Part shown: in pieces, positions 1 through 5,860 of the stretch
How the letters are laid out: each line of letters opens with the position of its first letter
Position numbering within the stretch: position 1 is the stretch's first letter
Origin: DASZZY01 sp036260395
Lineage (GTDB): Bacteria > Actinomycetota > UBA4738 > CALAEC01
Direction: 5' to 3'
Assembly: GCA_036260395.1 (NCBI GenBank)
Contig: DASZZY010000206.1
Location: 1 to 18,689, forward strand
DNA length: 18,689 bases
Position numbers and translations under genes: made by a program
The notes under the pieces: model-generated
What the model was told of the DNA's origin: nothing
The model's input: only the letters and a program-made list of their open reading frames with translations
Databases searched by the model: none

Positions 1-666
1 GAGGAGAGCAACGTCCTGGGGACCCTCCACGTGGTGATGGCCGCGCGCCGGCCTCGGCGGGTGGTGTACGCCTCGAGCTCCAGCGTGTACGGGGACGTCG
101 GGGACGCCGTCAACCGGGAGACGATGACGCCCGACCCCAGGTCGCCGTACGCCGCCAGCAAGCTGGCCGCCGAGCACTACTGCCGGGTGTGGACCCACCT
201 CAAGGGCCTGTCGACCGTCTCCCTCCGCTACTTCAACGTGTTCGGGCCCGGCCAGCACCGGGACTCGAAGTACGCCGCGGTCTTCCCGGGGTTCTGCTCG
301 GCGCTGGTCGAGGGCCGCGCGCCGGAGGTGCACTGGGACGGCGAGCAGTCGCGGGACTTCACCTACATCGACGACGTCGTCAACGCCAACCTGCTGGCGG
401 CTGAGGCCGGCGGCGAGGCCGACGGGTCGGTCCTGAACATCGCCGGGGGCCGGCCGCGGACCGTGAACGAGGTCCTGCGCTCGGTGTCCGCGGCGGTGGG
501 GCGGTGGATCGACCCGGTCACCGCGCCGAGGCGGGCCGGCGACATCCGGCGGACCCACGCCGACATCTCGCGGGCCCGGGAGGTGCTCGGATGGGAGCCC
601 CGGGCCGACTGGGACGAGGCCGTGGCGGCCACCGTGCGGTGGTTCACCGAGGGGGCCGGGCGATGA
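1..666 (+). CDS. NAD-dependent nucleotide-sugar 4-epimerase (extended SDR), 5' truncated
   Basis: The reading frame is open from the first base, so the gene starts upstream of the window; 221 residues are visible. About 100 N-terminal residues, including the Rossmann GxxGxxG loop, are missing compared with the usual 310-340. What remains is typical of extended short-chain dehydrogenases: a serine cluster (visible residues 25-28, YASSSSVYG) and the catalytic YxxxK (Y50, K54 in SPYAASK). The segment RYFNVFGPGQ followed by a WDGEQSRDF block resembles the UDP-GlcNAc/UDP-GalNAc 4-epimerases of the WbpP/TviC type, although UDP-glucose or UDP-glucuronate 4-epimerase is also possible. The stop overlaps the next start (ATGA at 663-666), so it is translationally coupled to a UDP-sugar dehydrogenase. 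A 4-epimerase plus 6-dehydrogenase pair supplies uronic-acid sugar nucleotides for surface polysaccharide. The family is certain; the substrate is inferred. Confidence 0.85.
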   Translation, partial: EESNVLGTLHVVMAARRPRRVVYASSSSVYGDVGDAVNRETMTPDPRSPYAASKLAAEHYCRVWTHLKGLSTVSLRYFNVFGPGQHRDSKYAAVFPGFCSALVEGRAPEVHWDGEQSRDFTYIDDVVNANLLAAEAGGEADGSVLNIAGGRPRTVNEVLRSVSAAVGRWIDPVTAPRRAGDIRRTHADISRAREVLGWEPRADWDEAVAATVRWFTEGAGR

Positions 667-1970
667 GGGTCGCGGTGATGGGGGCCGGCCGGGTGGGGGT
701 CCCCACCGCGGCGTCCCTGGCGTACCTGGGCCACGAGGTGACCGTGGTCGACGTCGACGTCCACAAGGTGGAGCGCCTGGCGGCGGGGACCCTCCCCTTC
801 CACGAGCGGGGCCTCGAGGAGCTGGCCCGGGACGTGATGGCCCAGGGCCGCCTGCGGTTCACGTCCGACCCCGCGGCGGCCGTGGGGGGCGCCCGGGTGG
901 CGATGATCTGCGTCGGCACCCCGCCGGGGCCGGACGGCGCGGCGGACCTGTCCGCGGTCGACGCCGCGGCGGAGGCGGTGGGCCGCCACGCCGCCGGGCC
1001 GCTGATCGTGGTGATCAAGAGCACGGTCCCGCCCGGCACCGCCGAGCGCGTCGGCGCCATCCTGCGGCGGACGGCGTCAGACGGCGCGTTCTCGGTGGTG
1101 TCGAACCCCGAGTTCCTGCGGGAGGGCAAGGCCGTCGAGGACTCGCTGGCGCCGATGCGGATCCTGGTGGGGACCGACTCCGCCGACGGGGTGGCCGCGC
1201 TCCGGGAGCTGTACGCCCCGCTGGTCCACGACGGCGTGCCGCTGCTGGAGACCGACCCCCGGACCGCGGAGGTCGCCAAGTACGCCTGCAACGCGTTCCT
1301 GGCCCTCAAGGTCTCGTACGTCAACGCGCTGGCCCGGGTGTGCGAGGCGGTGGGCGCCGACGTCGAGATGGTCACCCGGGCCATGGCCGCCGACGACCGC
1401 ATCGGCTCGCGGTACCTCTCGGCCGGGCTGGGCTACGGCGGCTACTGCCTGCCGAAGGACGTGGAGGCCTTCGCCCGGGCCGCGGCGGACGCCGGCTACG
1501 ACTTCGGGCTCCTCCACGAGGTCCAGCGGGCCAACCGGGAGGCGGTCGACGCCGCGTTCGCCCGGGTCCTGGAGGTCCTCGGCGACCCGGCCGGGGCGCG
1601 GGTGGCCCTGCTGGGGCTGTCGTTCAAGCCGGGCACCGACAACGTCACCGCCTCGCCCGCGCTGTCGCTGGCCCGGCGGCTCCTCGACGCCGGCGCCCGC
1701 GTCAGCGGGTACGACCCGCAGGCCGGCGGGAACGCCAAGTCCGAGCTCCCGGGGCTCGAGGTCACGGGCGATCCCTACGCGGCGCTGGAGGACGCCCGGT
1801 GCGCGGTGTTGTGCACCGATTGGGAGGAGTTCCTGGCGCTGGACCTGGACCGCGCCCGCGAGGCCATGGCCGCGCCGGCCATGGTCGACGCCCGCAACGC
1901 CCTGAACGGCGAGGACCTGCTCCGGGCGGGGTTCCGCTACATCCCGACTGGGCGGCCGGCGCCGAGCTGA
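663..1970 (+). CDS. UDP-glucose/UDP-sugar 6-dehydrogenase
   Basis: The 435-residue product belongs to the UDP-glucose/GDP-mannose dehydrogenase family, which makes two successive NAD-dependent oxidations of the sugar C6 to give a uronic acid. Visible elements are the N-terminal NAD loop GAGRVG (7-12), the CVGTPPG turn (about 83-89), the ESTVPPGT-like KSTVPPGT (119-126), NPEFLREG (148-155), the substrate and catalytic residues K206 and N210 in AKYACNAF, and the nucleophile C262 in GYGGYCLPKD (canonical GFGGSCFPKD). The C-terminal domain carries FKPGTDNV. Length is normal for the family. The ATG at 663 lies inside the stop of the preceding epimerase (ATGA), which fixes the start and indicates coupling. 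The 3' end overlaps the end of the opposing ABC ATPase gene by 34 bases. The pattern favours a Ugd/TuaD-like UDP-glucose dehydrogenase, but a UDP-HexNAc dehydrogenase cannot be excluded. Confidence 0.9.
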   Translation: MRVAVMGAGRVGVPTAASLAYLGHEVTVVDVDVHKVERLAAGTLPFHERGLEELARDVMAQGRLRFTSDPAAAVGGARVAMICVGTPPGPDGAADLSAVDAAAEAVGRHAAGPLIVVIKSTVPPGTAERVGAILRRTASDGAFSVVSNPEFLREGKAVEDSLAPMRILVGTDSADGVAALRELYAPLVHDGVPLLETDPRTAEVAKYACNAFLALKVSYVNALARVCEAVGADVEMVTRAMAADDRIGSRYLSAGLGYGGYCLPKDVEAFARAAADAGYDFGLLHEVQRANREAVDAAFARVLEVLGDPAGARVALLGLSFKPGTDNVTASPALSLARRLLDAGARVSGYDPQAGGNAKSELPGLEVTGDPYAALEDARCAVLCTDWEEFLALDLDRAREAMAAPAMVDARNALNGEDLLRAGFRYIPTGRPAPS

Positions 1971-2755
1971 CCGGACGGAGGCCCGCTGGCGACTCCGGCG
2001 CCCTGGAGCCGCCGGAGCTCGCCCTGGCGACCGGCCCGGTGGAGGTCTTCGAGGTAGTGGTCGAGAACCTCCCCCGGCGGGCCCTGCTCCACGAGCCGAC
2101 CCTCGTCGAGGCGCACCACCCGGTGGCACAGGTCCTTCAGCGTCCGGAGGTTGTGGGTGGCCATCACCACGGTGGCCCCTCCGGCGATCAGCTCCCGCAT
2201 CCGCCGGGTGCTCCGCTCGCGGAACTCCTCGTCGCCGGCGGTGAGGGCCTCGTCGATCACGATGACGTCGGGGTCGGCGAAGGCCACCAGCGAGAAGCCG
2301 AGGCGGACCCGCATCCCGGCGGAGTAGGTCCGGACCGGGACGTCGAGGAAGTCGCCCAGCCCGCTAAACTCCGCGACCCGGGGCGCGATCCGCCGGGCCT
2401 CGGCGCGCGAGAACCCGAGCAGTACCGCGCCCAGGTGCACGTTCTCCCACCCGGAGAGGTCCAGGGCCAGCCCGGCCGACGGCGTCAGGAACGGGGTCAC
2501 CCGGCCGTGGACCTCGGCGGATCCCTCGTCGGGGACGTAGATCCCGGCGATCACCCGGAGGAGCGTGCTCTTCCCGGCCCCGTTGGGTCCGATCAGGCCG
2601 ACGACCTCCCCCGGCCCGACGTCGAGCGAGACGCCGCGCAGCCCCCACAGCGTCCACCTCCGCATGCCGACGACCCGCGGCACCTTGCCCAGCCGGCTCC
2701 GGCGAGGGACGCGGAACCGGACGCCGACCCCGCGCAGCGCAACGCCGCCCTCCAT
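1937..2755 (-). CDS. ABC-2 polysaccharide exporter, ATP-binding subunit (Wzt/TagH-like)
   Basis: The 272-residue product is the nucleotide-binding subunit of an ABC-2 exporter, expected at the inner face of the membrane with the permease encoded just upstream. Motifs are Walker A GPNGAGKST (56-64), a degenerate signature YSAGMRVRL (144-152) of the form seen in Wzt/KpsT/TagH proteins, Walker B VIVIDEAL (164-171) followed by TAGDEEF, and the switch histidine H201 (ATHN). It ends about 70 residues after the H-loop, so it lacks the C-terminal carbohydrate-binding domain of long Wzt proteins such as those of E. coli O8/O9a. The start is the ATG at 2755, which shares one base with the permease stop (TGATG) and follows a strong AAGGAGGT ribosome site, so the two are translated together. 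The 3' end runs 34 bases into the convergent dehydrogenase gene. Confidence 0.92.
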   Translation of the reverse strand: MEGGVALRGVGVRFRVPRRSRLGKVPRVVGMRRWTLWGLRGVSLDVGPGEVVGLIGPNGAGKSTLLRVIAGIYVPDEGSAEVHGRVTPFLTPSAGLALDLSGWENVHLGAVLLGFSRAEARRIAPRVAEFSGLGDFLDVPVRTYSAGMRVRLGFSLVAFADPDVIVIDEALTAGDEEFRERSTRRMRELIAGGATVVMATHNLRTLKDLCHRVVRLDEGRLVEQGPPGEVLDHYLEDLHRAGRQGELRRLQGAGVASGPPSGQLGAGRPVGM

Positions 2756-3540
2756 CACACCTCCTTGGCGAACTCGCGCTCGCGCCACCGGTACAGCGTC
2801 ATGCCGATGGCCAGGACCACCAGCCCGAAGGCCGTCGGGTACAGGAGGTCGAACGGGTTCGGCGGCCGGCCGAACAAGATCGAGGTCCGGAACCCGTCGA
2901 AGATCGACGACAGCGGGTTCGCCGTGATGAGGTCCGGGAGCGTCGGGCCGGGGATCTGGCTGTGGGTGTAGAGCCCCGTGGAGGCGAAGAACGACACGCG
3001 GAGCAGGTTCTGGATCGCGCCGCGGAAGTCGGGGAGGTAGAGGCCGAGGAGCGCGCCGATGTAGGTGCCGGCGGTAGTTAGCAGGAGCAGGATGGCGATC
3101 ATCACCGGGAGCCAGGCGATGGTCGCGGTGACCGGCACCTCGTACAGCACCATGAACGGCACGAACAGCAGCAGCGAGAGCAGGAACGTCGGGACGTTCG
3201 ACGCCACGACCACCGGCGGGAGGATCCCCCTGGGGAACGAGCGGTTCCCGATGATCGTCGAGTAGCCCTTCAGCACCGTCATCGACTCGTTGATCGTCTC
3301 GGTGAACATCCGGAACGGGATCAGGGCCGCCAGGATGAACAGGGGGAACGCCGGCTGGGGCTGTTCGAGGATCGCGCCCACGAACACCGCGTACACGACC
3401 ATGAACGAGAGCGGCTCGAGGATCCACCGCACCACGCCGGCCACGCTCAGCTCGCGCTCCTGGCTGATCCGGGCCGCGGTGAGGACGGCGAACGCGTCGA
3501 GGCCGCCGGTCGACGGGCGAGGCCGGGCCGTCATCACCAT
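2755..3540 (-). CDS. ABC-2 polysaccharide exporter, permease subunit (Wzm/TagG-like)
   Basis: The 261-residue product is an integral membrane protein with about six hydrophobic segments (roughly 38-57, 64-82, 108-134, 138-165, 175-190 and 232-250). It has the ABC-2 permease layout: an N-terminal amphipathic stretch before the first membrane helix, then the conserved late segment LPDFRGAIQNLLR, an extracellular loop rich in proline (about 191-205) and ANPLSSIFDGFR (207-218). Wzm, KpsM and TagG exporters of O-antigen, capsule or teichoic acid share these features. The ATPase partner follows with a one-base overlap. Two start codons are possible (ATG 3540 or ATG 3534, giving MVM). A TAGCAT -10-like hexamer lies 32 bases upstream on the minus strand. 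The neighbouring glycosyltransferases and sugar-nucleotide enzymes support polysaccharide as the cargo rather than a drug or lipid. Confidence 0.9.
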   Translation of the reverse strand: MVMTARPRPSTGGLDAFAVLTAARISQERELSVAGVVRWILEPLSFMVVYAVFVGAILEQPQPAFPLFILAALIPFRMFTETINESMTVLKGYSTIIGNRSFPRGILPPVVVASNVPTFLLSLLLFVPFMVLYEVPVTATIAWLPVMIAILLLLTTAGTYIGALLGLYLPDFRGAIQNLLRVSFFASTGLYTHSQIPGPTLPDLITANPLSSIFDGFRTSILFGRPPNPFDLLYPTAFGLVVLAIGMTLYRWREREFAKEV

Positions 3541-3571
3541 GGCCGCTCGGGGATCCGGAGCACTCGGGCGG

Positions 3572-3577
3572 ATGCTA
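3572..3577 (-). promoter_or_regulatory. Candidate -10 element for the ABC exporter pair
   Basis: On the minus strand this reads TAGCAT, about 32 bases before the permease ATG at 3540, within the 88-base gap that separates the glycosyltransferase gene from the exporter. No convincing -35 element lies 16-18 bases upstream (GGTTTC is the nearest). The exporter may instead be read through from the glycosyltransferase gene, so this is a weak call. Confidence 0.25.
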
Positions 3578-3628
3578 CCGCACCCCGCCGCCCGGAAACC
3601 CCGGGACGGCCCGGCGATCGCGCCTCGG

Positions 3629-4669
3629 TCAGGCGGGCCCCGCCGGGCGCTCGGCGGGGCTCCGTGCCAGGTCGGCCACGGCGCTGGCGAACCCGAGCGA
3701 GTAGCGGTGGTACCGGCCGCTGGTCAGCTCGCGGAGCACGCCGGGGACCCGCCCGGTCCTCCCGGCGGGGAGCGCGGCCCGGGTCCGCGTGTGGGCGATG
3801 GCGTCGTCGAGCCGGGCCACGGCGGCCCCCCGGGCCTCGGCCCCCGGGGCGGAGACGAGCCGGTCGCGGACCGTCTCCAGGTGGCCCAGCGTGGCCTCCA
3901 GCCGCTCCAGCATGAGCGGGTGGGGGACCGCGACCTGCCGGAAGCGGAGCACGGATTGGGGGACCACCATGCGGACCTGGAGCCGCGGGATGCCCACCTG
4001 CTGGCGGCGGTGGATCCGGTACCCGACCAGCGGCTCGTCGACGACCGCGACCTCGGAAGCGGCCGCCAGCACGAGCGAGATCCACCGGTCGTGGATGAGG
4101 CGCATGCGGGGCGCGGCCCGCTCGGGGGGGAAGGGGACCAGCAGGGGCCGGTACCGGGACCGGAACGCGAGCGTGCAGCCGGAGACGATCGAGCGCCCCA
4201 AGAGGACCCCGAGCGGGTCGCGGCGCATCCGGACCCGCTGCGACGCGTTGAACCCCGCGATGTCCCACAGGCGACGGCCGGTCGGCTGGCCGTCGGCGTT
4301 CATCAGGTAGGCGTCGCTGAAGGCCAGGCCCACGCGGTCGGCCCGCGCGAACTCGTGCTCGATCCGCTCGAGCTTCTGGGGGAGCCAGACGTCGTCCTGG
4401 TCGCACAGGACGATGAGGTCGCCGGAGCAGCGCTGGATCACCCGCTCGTAGTTCCGCGTCGAGCCGAGGTGGCGGTCGACGACCGTGACGTCCACCGGGA
4501 ACGGGGCCTCGGCGGCGAACTTCTCGACGACCTCGACGCTGTCGTCGGTGGAGCGGTCGTCGCTGACGACGAGCTCGTCCGGGAGGCGGGTCTGGCCGGC
4601 GATGGTCTCCAGCTGGGCGCCGAGGTACGCGGCCCCGTTGAACGTGCACATGGCCACCGAGATCCGCAC
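3629..4669 (-). CDS. Family 2 glycosyltransferase (GT-A fold, rhamnosyltransferase-like)
   Basis: The 346-residue protein starts directly with the GT2 fold: ISVAMCTFNGAAYL (3-16) is the nucleotide-sugar binding strand, VVSDDRSTDDS (34-44) follows, and the metal-binding DXD-type motif is CDQDDVWLPQK (89-99). This CDQDDVW signature is common in WcaA/RfbF-like glycosyltransferases of O-antigen and exopolysaccharide clusters. After about residue 230 comes a C-terminal extension that I cannot assign; no membrane helix is evident. The start is a GTG at 4669 preceded by GGGGAGGA a few bases upstream. The gene is co-directional with the ABC exporter, 88 bases ahead of it, and divergent from the coiled-coil sulfotransferase. 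It probably adds one sugar at the cytoplasmic face during glycan assembly; donor and acceptor are unknown. Confidence 0.88.
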   Translation of the reverse strand: MRISVAMCTFNGAAYLGAQLETIAGQTRLPDELVVSDDRSTDDSVEVVEKFAAEAPFPVDVTVVDRHLGSTRNYERVIQRCSGDLIVLCDQDDVWLPQKLERIEHEFARADRVGLAFSDAYLMNADGQPTGRRLWDIAGFNASQRVRMRRDPLGVLLGRSIVSGCTLAFRSRYRPLLVPFPPERAAPRMRLIHDRWISLVLAAASEVAVVDEPLVGYRIHRRQQVGIPRLQVRMVVPQSVLRFRQVAVPHPLMLERLEATLGHLETVRDRLVSAPGAEARGAAVARLDDAIAHTRTRAALPAGRTGRVPGVLRELTSGRYHRYSLGFASAVADLARSPAERPAGPA

Positions 4670-4698
4670 GCGTCCTCCCCGGTGCCGGCGTTCGGGCC

Positions 4699-4704
4699 AT
4701 TGTA
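4699..4704 (-). promoter_or_regulatory. Candidate -10 element for the GT2 gene
   Basis: On the minus strand this reads TACAAT, one mismatch from TATAAT and unusual in such G+C-rich DNA. It would place transcription start about 23 bases before the GTG at 4669, leaving room for the GGGGAGGA ribosome site. No TTGACA-like -35 is seen at 17 bases. Confidence 0.35.
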
Positions 4705-4733
4705 TCGGCAGGGGGCCGGCCGAGAGCGGCTTC

Positions 4734-4739
4734 TATGAT
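4734..4739 (+). promoter_or_regulatory. Candidate -10 element, leaderless start for the coiled-coil sulfotransferase
   Basis: TATGAT here would start transcription at about 4746-4747, exactly at the ATG at 4747. If it is real, the message is leaderless and the protein begins at the fifth codon of the longest frame (MTRADARPS). No -35 element is seen, so the call is tentative. Confidence 0.3.
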
Positions 4740-5853
4740 GGGCGCGATGACCCGAGCCGACGCGCGGCCGTCCCAGGGCGTGCTGGTCACCGGCATGCAC
4801 CGGAGCGGCACGTCGGCCGTCACCCGGGCCCTGCACGGGCTGGGCCTGGCGCTGCCTCCAGCCGAGGACCTCATGGGGAGCGCCGAGTCGAACCCCGCCG
4901 GCCACTTCGAGAGCTGGTCGCTGACGTCGCTGAACGACCAGCTGCTCCTGGCGCTGGGGGGGACGTGGAGCGGCCCCCCGGAGCCGCCCCCCGGCTGGGA
5001 GGCCGCGCCGGCGGTCGGCCCGTTGGTGGATCGGGCCACCGAGGCGTTCGCCCGCGTCTACGGCCGATCCCGGTGGGTGTGGAAGGATCCCAGGACCTCG
5101 CTGACGCTGCCGTTCTGGAGGCGGGTCCTCGGACACCACCCCCTGATGCTGGTGTTCCGCCATCCCGCCGAGGTGGCCCGGTCGCTCGAGGCGCGCGACC
5201 GCCTGGAGCCGGAGGTGGGAGCGGCCCTGTGGTCCCGCTACGTGCGCGCGCTCCTCGAGGCCGCGGCCGGCCTCCCGACGTTCGTGGCGGCGTGGGACCG
5301 GCTGCGCGAGGACTTCGGCGGGTCGATGGACGCCGCCGCCGCGTGGCTCGCCGACGCCGGGGCGCTCCCCGCGGGGGCCCCGGCCGGCCGGGTGCGGGAC
5401 CTCGACGAGGGGATCGGCTCGATCCGCCTCTCGGAAGCCGAGCGCCGGGAGGCGCCGTTCGTCCGACCGGAGGATCACGCGCTCGTCGACCTCCTCCGGT
5501 CGCTGGAGGGCCCGCACGTCGAGCTGCCCCGGCTCGAGCTACCGGCCGAGGCGGAGGAGCGGACGGCGCTGCTGGCGGCTCGGCGCGCAGAGGAGCTGGC
5601 CGCGCTCGTCAGGCGGGCCTCGGCCGCCGAGACCGAGGCCCTCCGCGGACACGCCGAGCGGCTGGAGGCCGAGCTCGGCGACCAGGCCCGCTCGCGCGAG
5701 GAGATCGCCGCCTACGCCCGGCGCCTGGAGGAGGAGGTCCGGAGGAAGGCCGACGCCGAGGCGGAGGTCCGGGCGTACGTCCGCCACCTCGAGGACGAGA
5801 TCCGGCGGAAGGAGGCCCACATCGATTCGCTGAGCCGCCGGACCGGGCCGTGA
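4735..5853 (+). CDS. P-loop sulfotransferase with C-terminal coiled coil
   Basis: The longest frame encodes 372 residues; ATGs at 4735, 4738 and 4747 are possible, and the last fits a leaderless start. Residues 15-250 look like a PAPS-dependent sulfotransferase: the 5'-phosphosulfate loop GMHRSGTSAV (20-29), a WKDPRTSL block (116-123) and the 3'-phosphate site VFRHPAEVARSL (140-151, with R142 and S150). Residues about 270-368 are almost wholly charged, leucine-spaced and free of proline, as in a coiled coil. They include two near-copies of AYxRxLExExRRK at 326-338 and 347-359, 21 residues (three heptads) apart. The gene sits alone on the plus strand between the GT2 gene and the double glycosyltransferase. 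It probably sulfates the glycan or its carrier, and the coiled coil may organise an assembly complex. The family is clear; substrate and coiled-coil role are inferred. Confidence 0.85.
   Translation: MMGAMTRADARPSQGVLVTGMHRSGTSAVTRALHGLGLALPPAEDLMGSAESNPAGHFESWSLTSLNDQLLLALGGTWSGPPEPPPGWEAAPAVGPLVDRATEAFARVYGRSRWVWKDPRTSLTLPFWRRVLGHHPLMLVFRHPAEVARSLEARDRLEPEVGAALWSRYVRALLEAAAGLPTFVAAWDRLREDFGGSMDAAAAWLADAGALPAGAPAGRVRDLDEGIGSIRLSEAERREAPFVRPEDHALVDLLRSLEGPHVELPRLELPAEAEERTALLAARRAEELAALVRRASAAETEALRGHAERLEAELGDQARSREEIAAYARRLEEEVRRKADAEAEVRAYVRHLEDEIRRKEAHIDSLSRRTGP
5710..5811 (+). repeat. Tandem 21-residue coding repeat in the coiled coil
   Basis: Bases 5710-5748 and 5773-5811 encode AYARRLEEEVRRK and AYVRHLEDEIRRK, two related 13-residue units whose starts are 63 bases apart. 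The spacing equals three heptads, as expected for coiled-coil growth by duplication. Third codon positions have drifted, so it is not a recent copy. Confidence 0.7.
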
Positions 5854-5860
5854 GCCTGGG

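Noticed and set aside
1340..2971. A 543-codon plus-strand open frame across the end of the dehydrogenase and the antisense of the ABC genes
   Set aside because: It is composed of arginine/glycine/proline-rich shadow sequence, spans two well-supported genes and shows no motif; in such G+C-rich DNA stop codons are rare in all frames.
2756..3427. Upstream extension of the ABC ATPase frame through the permease gene
   Set aside because: The ATPase has a perfect AAGGAGGT site and an ATG overlapping the permease stop; the extension is out-of-frame permease sequence.
3591..3605. Hairpin CCCGG-AAACC-CCGGG between the GT2 gene and the permease as a terminator
   Set aside because: Only five base pairs and no T run on either strand; such stems are expected by chance in this composition.
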